Below, piece by piece: positions 48,070-55,538 of a stretch of DNA of 64,000 nucleotides. The notes under the pieces were generated by a model that saw only the letters and a list, made by a program, of their open reading frames with translations, did no database searches and was not told the DNA's origin. Each line of letters begins with the position of its first letter. The first letter of the stretch is position 1. Origin of the DNA: Streptomyces cylindrosporus (lineage in GTDB: Bacteria > Actinomycetota > Actinomycetes > Streptomycetales > Streptomycetaceae); assembly GCF_022698165.1 (NCBI RefSeq), contig NZ_JALDAY010000014.1, forward strand, positions 124,001 through 188,000. Reading direction: 5' to 3'. Made by a program: the position numbers and the translations under genes.

Positions 48070-49086
48070 TCAGGCGCGGTCGCCGGGGGCGTTCACCACC
48101 GCCGTCGAGACCGTCACGCTTCCGGTCGCGATCCTGTCACCCTGGAGCAGGCGCATACCGAAGACCCGATAGGTCTGCGGGTCGATCAGCCACTCTTCCC
48201 GCATGTCCTGTCCGGCCCCGGGCCGGCCGTAGGTCAGGGCGATCGCCCGGCGCCCGGCGCCGGTGTCCACCAGGTGGTCGACGACCTTTCCACCGGGGAC
48301 AGTCGCAAGGGCCCGGTAGAGAGAGGCCAGGGCCTTGGACGGCATGACGTCGGCGCGCAGCAGTACGGTGATCTCGGTGTAGTCGTCGCTCGACTGCGAC
48401 TCCCCCTTGCCGTCGGCGATCGCGTTCTGCTCGCGCAGCGCCTTCAGCGTTCCCTCGGCGGTGGAGGGGAGGGCGGCCAGTGTTTGGTACATCTCACGTG
48501 GTGAACGGTCGTCACCCTCGGCCCCGTTCTCCAACTGCATCCCGCTGACCTGGAGTTCGAGCTTCTCGCCCGTGGTGTCCAGGTTCCAGCCCGCCTGCGC
48601 GGTGCCGTCGTAGCGGAGCCAGCTCTCCTGCGGGCCGGTCATCAGCTTCAGGGCGCCCTTCGGGAGGTTCTTGTACTGATCCGCCTTCGGGTCCTTGACC
48701 GGCTCCTGGACCACCTTGGTGTAGATCCACTGCTTGGCCGTCGGGACAGGGCCGTCCGGTTGCTTCGCCACCTCTTCGGCCATGCCGCGCAGCAACTCGC
48801 TCGCGCTCACCCCCTTCAGGTGGACGCCCGGTGTGGTCGCCGGCTGGACCTTCCGGTCGCCTCCGCCGCCGCCCAGCAGGAGGGAGACGGTCACCGCCAC
48901 CGCGGTCACCGCCGCCACGACACCGCCGACGATCACGAACTCCCGGCGCCGCCACAGCGCCCGGTGCCGTTCGTCGGCCCGGGCCGCGTCCAGGAGCCTC
49001 GCCCGGCCCGGTGCGAGGCGGGCGCGGTCGGGGGCCTGGGCGTCGGCGCGCAGTTCACGCACCCTGGTCAGCTCGTCCATGGTCAC
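48070..49086 (-). CDS. CU044_5270 family protein, membrane-anchored partner of an ECF sigma factor
   Basis: A 338-residue protein from GTG 49086, which overlaps the sigma stop (GTGA; ATG 49080 is the alternative). Cytoplasmic N-terminal ~45 residues, one membrane helix (FVIVGGVVAAVTAVAVTVSLLL), then an extracellular domain with the CU044_5270 pattern (REMYQTLAALPSTAEGTLKALR, DPQTYRVFGMRLL). The family is usually found right after an ECF sigma gene, as here, and is thought to act as its anti-sigma or sensor. Confidence 0.87.
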   Translation of the reverse strand: MTMDELTRVRELRADAQAPDRARLAPGRARLLDAARADERHRALWRRREFVIVGGVVAAVTAVAVTVSLLLGGGGGDRKVQPATTPGVHLKGVSASELLRGMAEEVAKQPDGPVPTAKQWIYTKVVQEPVKDPKADQYKNLPKGALKLMTGPQESWLRYDGTAQAGWNLDTTGEKLELQVSGMQLENGAEGDDRSPREMYQTLAALPSTAEGTLKALREQNAIADGKGESQSSDDYTEITVLLRADVMPSKALASLYRALATVPGGKVVDHLVDTGAGRRAIALTYGRPGAGQDMREEWLIDPQTYRVFGMRLLQGDRIATGSVTVSTAVVNAPGDRA

Positions 49087-49676
49087 GCCACCTCCGCCGC
49101 GTCGTTCACGAAAGCGGGGTCGGCCCCAAGTGCCGTACGCACCTTGCGCCTTGCCCGGTTGAGCCGGGAGCGGACCGTGCCGACCGGGATGCCCAGGGCC
49201 TCGGCGACCTCCTGGTAGGTCAGTTCGGCCCACGCGACCAGCAGCAGGACGTGCCGGTCGCCCGCCGAGAGAGCGGCAAGGGCGCCGGCCAGCGGGCCCT
49301 GTGCCGCGATCCGGCTGTCGGTGTCCTCCACCCACGACGCCGCCACCGGGTCGTGGCCGGTACGGGCCAGCGCCCTGAGCGCCCGCACCTCGGCGCGGCG
49401 CTGCTTGCCGATGAGGTTGCCGGCTATGCCGTACAGCCACGGGCGGGCGTTGGAGCGGGTGACGTCGTAGCGGGAGCGGATGCGGAAGGCGATGAGGAAG
49501 GTGTCGGCGGTGATGTCGTCCGCCGAGGTGTCGCCCAGACGCCGGGTCGCGTAGCGGTGGATGTCGGGTGCGTAGCGGTCGTAGAGCCGGGCGAACAGCT
49601 CCGGCTGGTCCAGGGACTGGGCGACGATCTGCGCGTCGTCCTCCGTCCCTGCCGTGGACGACGGTGGTCCGCTCAC
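49083..49676 (-). CDS. ECF RNA polymerase sigma factor
   Basis: A 197-residue sigma factor starting at GTG 49676 behind GGGGGAG. Region 2: FARLYDRYAPDIHRYATRRLGDTSADDITADTFLIAF; region 4: LSAGDRHVLLLVAWAELTYQEVAEALGIPVGTVRSRLNRAR. It is coupled to the CU044_5270 gene. This is the second ECF sigma/membrane-partner pair in the window, built like 43474-44040 but from a different subfamily. Confidence 0.92.
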   Translation of the reverse strand: MSGPPSSTAGTEDDAQIVAQSLDQPELFARLYDRYAPDIHRYATRRLGDTSADDITADTFLIAFRIRSRYDVTRSNARPWLYGIAGNLIGKQRRAEVRALRALARTGHDPVAASWVEDTDSRIAAQGPLAGALAALSAGDRHVLLLVAWAELTYQEVAEALGIPVGTVRSRLNRARRKVRTALGADPAFVNDAAEVA

Positions 49677-49788
49677 CGGGCTCCCCCTGATTGTTCGGTA
49701 CGTGCGTGTCACCCCCTGTTCCCCGATGGGCGGCGGAGGGTTCACGCCGGGGCCGGGAAATCAGGCGCGGCCCGCAGGACAGGGGCGG

Positions 49789-50325
49789 TCAGGAAATCAG
49801 GCGCGCCAGTGCGTCACGGGCGAATCCTTCGTCGTACGGCGTTCCCGTGAGCAGGACCTGGAGGCAGATGCCGTCCAGCAGGGCGACCAGGGCTCGGGCC
49901 GTGGCCGGGTCGGTGCGGGTGGAGAGGCGGTCGGTCAGGTCCTCGGCCCACTCGGCAGCCACGGGGCGCAGGGCGGGGCGGCGGACGGCGGCGAGGTAGA
50001 GCTCGTACTCCAGTTCCACGCCGGTGCGGTCGCCGGACAGCCACTCGCCGAGGATCCGGGCGAGTTCCGCCGCGAGGTCGCTCTCCGGGTCCGCGAGCGC
50101 CGCGTGCGCGGCGACCACCTTGGCGAAGCCCTCGTTGGCCTGGCGCAGAGCCGCGACCATCAGCTCGTCGAGCGTGCTGAAGTGGTACGTCGTGGAGCCG
50201 AGCGGCACGTCCGCCTCGGCCGCGGCCGAGCGGTGGCTCAGGCCGGCCAGGCCCTTCTCCCCCACCACCCGGATCGCCGCGTCGATGATCCGCTGCCGGC
50301 GGTCGGGGTCGTAGCGGCGGGGCAT
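49789..50325 (-). CDS. TetR-family regulator in an SMR efflux operon
   Basis: A 178-residue repressor. HTH: RIIDAAIRVVGEKGLAGLSHRSAAAEADVPLGSTTYHFSTLDEL (residues ~11-54); C-terminal domain of the TetR_C type for quaternary-ammonium sensors. Its ATG overlaps the stop of the SMR gene (TGATG), so it is made from the same message and probably represses the operon through the palindromes at 50645-50684. Confidence 0.92.
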   Translation of the reverse strand: MPRRYDPDRRQRIIDAAIRVVGEKGLAGLSHRSAAAEADVPLGSTTYHFSTLDELMVAALRQANEGFAKVVAAHAALADPESDLAAELARILGEWLSGDRTGVELEYELYLAAVRRPALRPVAAEWAEDLTDRLSTRTDPATARALVALLDGICLQVLLTGTPYDEGFARDALARLIS

Positions 50326-50645
50326 CAGTGCGCGCCGCCGAGGTTCAGCACCACCACGCCGATGATGATCAGGGCCATGCCGGCGATCTTGGCCGCGGTC
50401 AGGCCCTCGCCGAAGAAGAGCAGGCCGATGGTGGCGATGGCCGCGGTGCCGATGCCGGACCAGATGGCGTAGGCGGTGCCGACCGAGATCGTCTTCAGGG
50501 TCTGGGCGAGCAGGAAGAAGGAGACGACGTATCCGACGACGGTGAGCAGCGTCGGCACCAGCCGGCTGAAGCCCTCGCTGTACTTCATGGCGGTCGTCGC
50601 ACCCACCTCGGCGGCGATGGCCGTGCCGAGCAAGAGATATCCCAT
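50325..50645 (-). CDS. Small multidrug resistance (SMR/EmrE-type) efflux protein
   Basis: A 106-residue protein with four membrane helices and the SMR essentials: Glu in helix 1 (LLLGTAIAAEVGATTAMKYS), YAIWSGIGTAAIATIG in helix 3 and ALIIIGVVVLNLGG in helix 4. It exchanges protons for quaternary ammonium or similar cations. ATG 50645 lies inside an operator palindrome and has no ribosome site, so the message may be leaderless; an in-frame TTG six codons upstream is the alternative. Confidence 0.93.
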   Translation of the reverse strand: MGYLLLGTAIAAEVGATTAMKYSEGFSRLVPTLLTVVGYVVSFFLLAQTLKTISVGTAYAIWSGIGTAAIATIGLLFFGEGLTAAKIAGMALIIIGVVVLNLGGAH

Positions 50646-50684
50646 GTGTACGAGCGTACACAACGAAGCGTACGGGTGTACACA
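50645..50684. promoter_or_regulatory. Tandem palindromes over the SMR start codon, candidate TetR operator
   Basis: Perfect repeat TGTGTACG-AG-CGTACACA (50645-50662) overlaps the SMR start. A second, less perfect site around GTGTACAC (50676-50683), preceded by CGTAC, shares the same half-sites. Two adjacent sites fit cooperative TetR dimers. Confidence 0.65.
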
Positions 50685-50751
50685 TAGGGGGTTCGGCCGG
50701 CCACGCCGACTGCCGCGAGCTCTTTGCCACCGGACCCCTTGCCGCCGGGTG

Positions 50752-51018
50752 CCTTACCGCCGACCTCTGCCGTCGACTCCCGCGGTCGACTCCCGCGGTC
50801 GTCCTGCGGTCGACTCCTGCCGCCGCCCCACCCGCCGTCGACCCCCCTGCCGTCGACACCTACCGCCACCCCATCCGCCGTCGCCCCACCTGCCGTCGAC
50901 ACCTACCGCCACCCCACCCGCCGTCGCCCCCCCTGCCGTCGGATCCCTTGCCGTCGACCCCCTGCAGACGACTCTCCCGCGGCGGCCCCCTGCAGTCGCC
51001 CCCCCCCCAAAAAAAAGG
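50752..51018. repeat. Degenerate GC-rich repeat region with a 43-bp tandem duplication and C10-A8 tract
   Basis: The 413-bp gap 50646-51058 has no credible gene. From 50752 it is a patchwork of CCGTCGAC-type units (many GTCGAC sites). Two 43-bp copies at 50850-50892 and 50893-50935 are nearly identical. The end carries a run of ten C followed by eight A (about 50999-51016), very unusual at this GC content. Open frames across it are low-complexity Pro/Arg/Ser and not believable. Confidence 0.75.
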
Positions 51019-51058
51019 TCAGCTCCTGCCGTCGGCTCTCCCGCTGTCGGCCCGTGGG

Positions 51059-52093
51059 TCAGGCGCCGGACTCGGACGTCGTGAGGGTGTGCGGGCGGGC
51101 CGCCACCGGGCCCGGTTCGCGGAGCCTCGTCACGTGGTCGAGCATGCGGCGCTTCGCGTGGGCGGCTCTGCGGAGGGTCACCACGCGGCGGTAGCGGAGG
51201 AGTTCGGCGGGGTCGGGGCGGACCGCCCCGCTGAGCTCGTAGCCGTTGCGGACCAGGCGGTCGCCCAACACGGCCTCGCAGAGCCGGATCTGATCCGGCG
51301 TCAGGCGCCGTGCCCAACTGCCCGCGCGCGAGGCGTCCAGTGTGCCGTGGGTGCGCCGGTGCCAGGTCTTGCGGGCGGGCACCGCGGTACGGGCCAGCCG
51401 GTGCGGCTCGGTCATCCCGGGGGCGTACTCCTCGCCCAAGTAGGCGCACAGGGCGCGGAGTTGGGGTTCGGGGTCGGTCAGCAGGTCCTCGTAGCGGAGC
51501 TCGTGCCAGGTGTCGGGGCCGAGGGTGCGGGCGTAGCGGCGGGTCACGTCCATCACCTGGGCCCAGGTGGCGACGGCCTCGTGGAAGCCGCGATGCCACC
51601 AGGGCATGCCGAGCAGGGAGGCGACGCAGTCGCGGCCGTCGCGTACGAGGTGCACGAACTGGGCGGTCGGGAAGAGCCGCAGGATCTCCTCGACGTGCAG
51701 GGCGTACGCCGGTCGCTTGTCGCCCCAGCGGACCTTGCCGTGACTCTCGGCGTACGACCTGAGCGCGATCCCGAGTGCGGAACCGAGCGTCGGCGGGCCG
51801 TCCGCGATGCGTTCGGCGACCCGGCCGGCGTCCAGGCCCAGCTCGTGGAAGCGGGTCTCCTTGCGGCCGGTGATCCAGGCGGCGAGCCCGGCCCGGTTGC
51901 CCTTGTCACGCAGGTCACCGAAGCGGAGCCGGTCCTCGTAGGCGGGGAGGACGAAGCGGGTCTCGGGCGGAAGGGCGATGCGCGGGTGGGCGTGCAGCAT
52001 CAGCTGGAGCAGGGTGGTGCCGGAGCGGGGGCAGCCGAGGACGAACACGGGGCGGTCGGGGGCCGGTGCGGGGGTGAGTGCAGAGGTAGCCAC
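51059..52093 (-). CDS. Sulfotransferase family protein
   Basis: A 344-residue PAPS-dependent sulfotransferase-type protein. The 5'-phosphosulfate loop is VFVLGCPRSGTTLLQ (residues ~16-30) and the 3'-phosphate motif is FVHLVRDGRDCVASLLG (~150). GTG 52093 is the only start close to the P-loop; ribosome site weak. Acceptor unknown: bacterial members act on sugars, lipids or proteins. Stands alone, with a 13-bp repeat array in its upstream region. Confidence 0.87.
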   Translation of the reverse strand: MATSALTPAPAPDRPVFVLGCPRSGTTLLQLMLHAHPRIALPPETRFVLPAYEDRLRFGDLRDKGNRAGLAAWITGRKETRFHELGLDAGRVAERIADGPPTLGSALGIALRSYAESHGKVRWGDKRPAYALHVEEILRLFPTAQFVHLVRDGRDCVASLLGMPWWHRGFHEAVATWAQVMDVTRRYARTLGPDTWHELRYEDLLTDPEPQLRALCAYLGEEYAPGMTEPHRLARTAVPARKTWHRRTHGTLDASRAGSWARRLTPDQIRLCEAVLGDRLVRNGYELSGAVRPDPAELLRYRRVVTLRRAAHAKRRMLDHVTRLREPGPVAARPHTLTTSESGA

Positions 52094-52154
52094 ACTGCCC
52101 GAGGCTGCCGCCCGGCGATGAGCCGGGACTGGGAAGGCCCTGAGAAGAAGATGT

Positions 52155-52206
52155 GAGGTTCAACAGGGAAGGTCGGCAGAGAAGTTCAACAGAGAGGTTC
52201 AATATT
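52155..52206. repeat. Four tandem 13-bp repeats upstream of the sulfotransferase gene
   Basis: Units at 52155, 52168, 52181 and 52194 with consensus GARGTTCAACAGA; the second unit is the most diverged. The array is AT-richer than its surroundings and lies between divergent genes starting at 52093 and 52329. The GTTCAAC half-sites recall response-regulator boxes, but the 13-bp step differs from the 11-bp PHO box. Confidence 0.7.
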
Positions 52207-52328
52207 CATGGAAACCGCTCGCTGAAACACCTCCCGGCAATCCCGCGGCTCCACTAGTGTTTCACCGCTCACTCACCTCACCCTCACACCCCCGGCCGCC
52301 GCCCTGGGCGCCGCTGGAGGAACAGCGC

Positions 52329-53162
52329 ATGCCAGACACCACGCCCCAGCCTCCGCAGCAGCCCTGGGAGAACGGCTGGGCCCCCGACACCTCGCGAGCT
52401 CCCGGCACCCGAAGACTCTGGCTGGCCGGCGGGCTGGCCATCGCCACGATCATCACGTGCGTGACGTCGATCGCCGTGATGGACAGCGACTCCGACAAGA
52501 CGTCACACACGGCGTCGGCGGACCCGACCTCCTCCGCGACGGTGCCGGGACTGATCTCCTTCGCCTCACCGTCCACGGACGCGGCGTCACCACCGCACGC
52601 CGGGAAGAGCGGCCTGACGTCGGGCAGGCCCAGCACGTCCGCCGCCGCGCAGGAGAACGGCTCCCCGTCCCCCGCGTCGGGTTCGAAGCCCTCCAAGTCC
52701 CCCACGTCGCACGCGGGTTCACCGTCGAAGCCGCAGCCCACGACCACCTGGCGCTCGGTCCGCTCGGTCAACTACCCGGACCGCTACTGGCATGTGAGCG
52801 GCGGCTACGTGAAGCTGGACCCGATCGCCGGCTCGGAGTCCCGAGCGGACTCCACCTTCAAACTGGTCAAGGGCCTGGCGAACTCCTCCTGCTACTCCTT
52901 CGCCACGCACGATGGCAAGTACCTCCGCCACCGCAACTTCCTCCTGCGCGCCGACACCAACGACGGCTCCAGCCTCTTCAAACAGGACGCCACGTTCTGC
53001 GCCCGCTCGTCGTCGATCTCCGGCGCGATCATGCTGGAGTCGGTCAACTACCCCGGCCGCTACCTCCGCCACCAGAACTTCCAACTCAAACTGGACCCGT
53101 ACCAGTACAGCGACCTCTACCGCCACGACTCGGCGTTCCGCCTGGTGGACGGGCTGGCCTGA
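52329..53162 (+). CDS. Membrane-anchored surface protein with AbfB-type domain
   Basis: A 277-residue protein (ATG 52329, GGAGGAA upstream). Cytoplasmic Pro-rich start, one membrane helix at ~30-55 (LWLAGGLAIATIITCVTSIAV), a Ser/Thr/Pro linker to ~135, then a beta-trefoil of the arabinofuranosidase-B (AbfB) carbohydrate-binding type. Its repeats are NYPDRYWHVSGG, DGKYLRHRNFLLRAD and NYPGRYLRHQNFQLKLD. With no catalytic domain it probably binds arabinose-containing polymers at the cell surface, perhaps linked to the pectin genes. Confidence 0.85.
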   Translation: MPDTTPQPPQQPWENGWAPDTSRAPGTRRLWLAGGLAIATIITCVTSIAVMDSDSDKTSHTASADPTSSATVPGLISFASPSTDAASPPHAGKSGLTSGRPSTSAAAQENGSPSPASGSKPSKSPTSHAGSPSKPQPTTTWRSVRSVNYPDRYWHVSGGYVKLDPIAGSESRADSTFKLVKGLANSSCYSFATHDGKYLRHRNFLLRADTNDGSSLFKQDATFCARSSSISGAIMLESVNYPGRYLRHQNFQLKLDPYQYSDLYRHDSAFRLVDGLA

Positions 53163-53169
53163 GAAGGGC

Positions 53170-54156
53170 TCACCAGCCGCCGTACCGTTCGTCCACGGCA
53201 TCGCTGCCCGCCACCGCCACCGTGAGCGGGAGGGTTTTCGGACGGACGGGGCGGACGGTGAAGACGGCTGTGGCGCCTTCGGCGGTGAGGAAGCAGTAGG
53301 TGTGGCCGGGGACGGCGTCGACTTGTAGTCCCCGGACCTCAGGAGTCTCGAAGAGCAGCAACTCGCAGTCCGAGAGAACCTGTTCGACGTCCGTGCCTTC
53401 AGTGAGGCGCGCGGACGTCCTCGTGGCGACTCCGCTTCCCACCACGACCTTGGTGGCCGTCGTGCTGTCGTCGGCCCGGAGGTCGGCACGAGTCTCGACG
53501 GGCAGTGCTCCGTACTGGCCGAAGGCGAAACCGTACGTGGACACCTTGCCGGGAGACAGTGGCAGGGCCACCGGCCCCCGCCAACCCGAGGGATAGGCAC
53601 CGTTCCCGGAAGTAGGGCCGGCATAGGTGGCGCCGGCGCCGTCCGGCAGGCCCGTGTCATCACTGCTGGGCGCGGCCCCCACGCCTCCGGCGCTGTCGCC
53701 CGATTCACCGCCCCGGCTCCCCGAAGCAACCGGCCCGTCGCCGATCGTGGCGCTCTGCCCGGTCTGGAGCGCGGCCACCCCTGCCAGCAGTACGGCACAC
53801 CCCGCTGCCCCCGCCATCACCCAGCGCATCCCGGTCAGTCCCGGCGCTCTCCCGCCGACCCTCACAAATCCCTGTGCACCAAACGAAGCCGACTGCCTCC
53901 GCCGTCCCCGGAGCCGTCCCGACGCCCCCTTGACCACCGCGCCGTTTCCATCCGCGGCATTCCCCTTCGGCCTCCCAGTCCCACGGGCCGCCCCACTCGG
54001 CCGTACTCCCAGCACGGCGCCCAAAATCCGCCGCCACAACGGCAGTTCGCGCCACACGACCACAACCCGCGGCCGAAACGCCGCCCGGCGCGCACTACGC
54101 CGTCCGTTCCGGCCGAACACCGCCGCCACCGTCCTGCGGCCGACCCCGGAGGTCAC
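53170..54156 (-). CDS. Hypothetical membrane-anchored protein, 328 residues
   Basis: No family recognised. The first ~105 residues are very basic (cytoplasmic or poorly defined), then one membrane helix (WVMAGAAGCAVLLAGVAAL), a Gly/Ser-rich linker and an extracellular domain of ~170 residues with two Cys (SDCELLLFETPEV, GHTYCFLTAEG) that may form a disulfide. GTG 54156 overlaps the upstream gene stop (GTGA), so the two are coupled. Confidence 0.7.
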   Translation of the reverse strand: MTSGVGRRTVAAVFGRNGRRSARRAAFRPRVVVVWRELPLWRRILGAVLGVRPSGAARGTGRPKGNAADGNGAVVKGASGRLRGRRRQSASFGAQGFVRVGGRAPGLTGMRWVMAGAAGCAVLLAGVAALQTGQSATIGDGPVASGSRGGESGDSAGGVGAAPSSDDTGLPDGAGATYAGPTSGNGAYPSGWRGPVALPLSPGKVSTYGFAFGQYGALPVETRADLRADDSTTATKVVVGSGVATRTSARLTEGTDVEQVLSDCELLLFETPEVRGLQVDAVPGHTYCFLTAEGATAVFTVRPVRPKTLPLTVAVAGSDAVDERYGGW

Positions 54157-54545
54157 TGCTGGGCCTCCGCACCGGGCCCCTGTGTCGACGAGACTCCCGT
54201 CACCGCCTCGTCCACCATCTGCGTACGACCCAGCTGTGTCAGCAGAGTCGGTGCCGAAACTCCGACCACCAGAGCCGCGTACACCCCGCTGATCTGCCCG
54301 GAGAGTCCGAACAGCACGGCGCAGGCGGCGCCCATCCCCATGTGCACCACCGTCGCGACGGAGTCCGGAATGAGGTCGAAGTACTCACGGAACCTCGGGG
54401 GTTCCCCGGTGTCCTCCTCCTGCGCCACGGCCTTGCGGTGTGCGCGCCGTGCCTCCTGCCAGGCCATCGTCTGGTTGTAGACGTCGACCAACCCCCGCAG
54501 CGAACCACCCGCCGCGCCCAGCAGCACCAGTAACCATGCGTCCAT
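54153..54545 (-). CDS. Hypothetical small membrane protein, 130 residues
   Basis: Starts at ATG 54545 with GGGGGA spaced correctly. About three hydrophobic segments (AWLLVLLGAAGGSL; VHMGMGAACAVLFGL; VYAALVVGVSAPTLL) and a charged loop EARRAHRKAVAQEEDTGEPP. Layout resembles a small accessory membrane subunit. It is coupled to the membrane-anchored hypothetical gene downstream; function unknown. Confidence 0.7.
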   Translation of the reverse strand: MDAWLLVLLGAAGGSLRGLVDVYNQTMAWQEARRAHRKAVAQEEDTGEPPRFREYFDLIPDSVATVVHMGMGAACAVLFGLSGQISGVYAALVVGVSAPTLLTQLGRTQMVDEAVTGVSSTQGPGAEAQQ

Positions 54546-54650
54546 GGCATGTCCCCCGACCACCGGCCGTTCCCCCGCGCGGGCCGCGACGGCCCGGCTA
54601 TCTCACGAGGGTATTGCGCGCCGCCCACGGCGGGACCGGCCCTGAACACA

Positions 54651-54687
54651 TTTGTGGCCTCCCGGCGCACTGCCGGAAGGCCACAAA
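54651..54687. terminator. Strong hairpin after the suf operon
   Basis: Arms TTTGTGGCCT / AGGCCACAAA plus inner CCGGC / GCCGG (one mismatch between), loop 5 nt. It lies 37 bp past the last suf gene and next to an unusual AAAC-repeat stretch (54684-54701). Confidence 0.75.
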
Positions 54688-54723
54688 CAAAACAAACAAA
54701 ACCAGACCGGCCCAGAAAGGGCC

Positions 54724-55056
54724 TCAGACGTTGAACCCGAGCGCCCGAAGCTGCTCCCGCCCGTCGTCCGTGATCTTGTCCGGGCCCCACGGCGGCATCC
54801 AGACCCAGTTGATGCGCAGTTCGTTGACGAGGCCGTCCGTGGCGGACTTGGCCTGGTCCTCGATGACGTCCGTCAGGGGGCAGGCCGCCGACGTCAGGGT
54901 CATGTCGATCGTCGCGATGTTCGCGTCGTCGATGTGGATGCCGTAGATCAGACCCAGGTTGACGACGTCGATGCCGAGTTCCGGGTCGACCACGTCGTAC
55001 AGCGCCTCGCGGAGTTCCTCCTCCGAGGCCGGCTTCATCTCAACGGTCTCGCTCAT
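54724..55056 (-). CDS. sufT: Metal-sulfur cluster assembly factor (SufT/DUF59)
   Basis: A 110-residue MIP18-like protein with the hallmark DVVDPELGIDVVNLGLIYGI and the Cys in TSAACPLTDV. SufT-type proteins help maturation of iron-sulfur proteins. It is the last gene of the suf operon, ATGA overlap with sufU. Confidence 0.9.
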   Translation of the reverse strand: MSETVEMKPASEEELREALYDVVDPELGIDVVNLGLIYGIHIDDANIATIDMTLTSAACPLTDVIEDQAKSATDGLVNELRINWVWMPPWGPDKITDDGREQLRALGFNV

Positions 55057-55520
55057 GCCGTCTTCCTTTCGGCGTCGGCGCCACCCAGTGCCTGGGCCGT
55101 CGCGTCCTTCCACGCCATCCAGCTGAGGAGGGCGCACTTGACCCGGGCCGGGTACTTGGAGACACCGGCGAACGCGACCGCGTCCTCCAGCACCTCCTCC
55201 ATCGCGTCGTCGGGCTCCAGCTTGCCCTTGGACTGCATCAGCTCCAGGAAGGTCTCCTGGATCTTCTGCGCCTCGGACACGTCCTTGCCGACGAGGAGCT
55301 CGTTCAGCACGGAGGCCGAGGCCTGGCTGATGCTGCAGCCCTGGCCCTCGTACGAGACGTCCTCGATCTTCGTGCCGTCGTACTTCACGCGGAGCGTGAT
55401 CTCGTCGCCGCAGGTCGGGTTGACGTGGTGCACCTCGGCGTCGCCGTCCCGCAAGCCCCGCCCGTGCGGGTTCTTGTAGTGGTCCAGGATGACTTCCTGG
55501 TACATCGAGTCCAGCTTCAC
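55053..55520 (-). CDS. sufU: Fe-S assembly sulfur acceptor SufU
   Basis: A 155-residue zinc protein that takes the persulfide from SufS. Cys ligands are in NPTCGDEI, GQGCSISQAS and VKCALLSW. GTG 55520 begins KLDSMYQEVILDHYKNPH, the canonical start. It lies 18 bp downstream of sufS. Confidence 0.93.
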   Translation of the reverse strand: MKLDSMYQEVILDHYKNPHGRGLRDGDAEVHHVNPTCGDEITLRVKYDGTKIEDVSYEGQGCSISQASASVLNELLVGKDVSEAQKIQETFLELMQSKGKLEPDDAMEEVLEDAVAFAGVSKYPARVKCALLSWMAWKDATAQALGGADAERKTA

Positions 55521-55538
55521 GGTCTCAGCTCACGCCCT

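Noticed and set aside
50700..51058. CRISPR array or coding gene in the repeat region
   Set aside because: Units are degenerate, adjacent and without unique spacers; frames are low-complexity Pro/Arg/Ser.
52155..52206. PHO box
   Set aside because: GTTCAAC half-sites recur every 13 bp rather than 11 bp.
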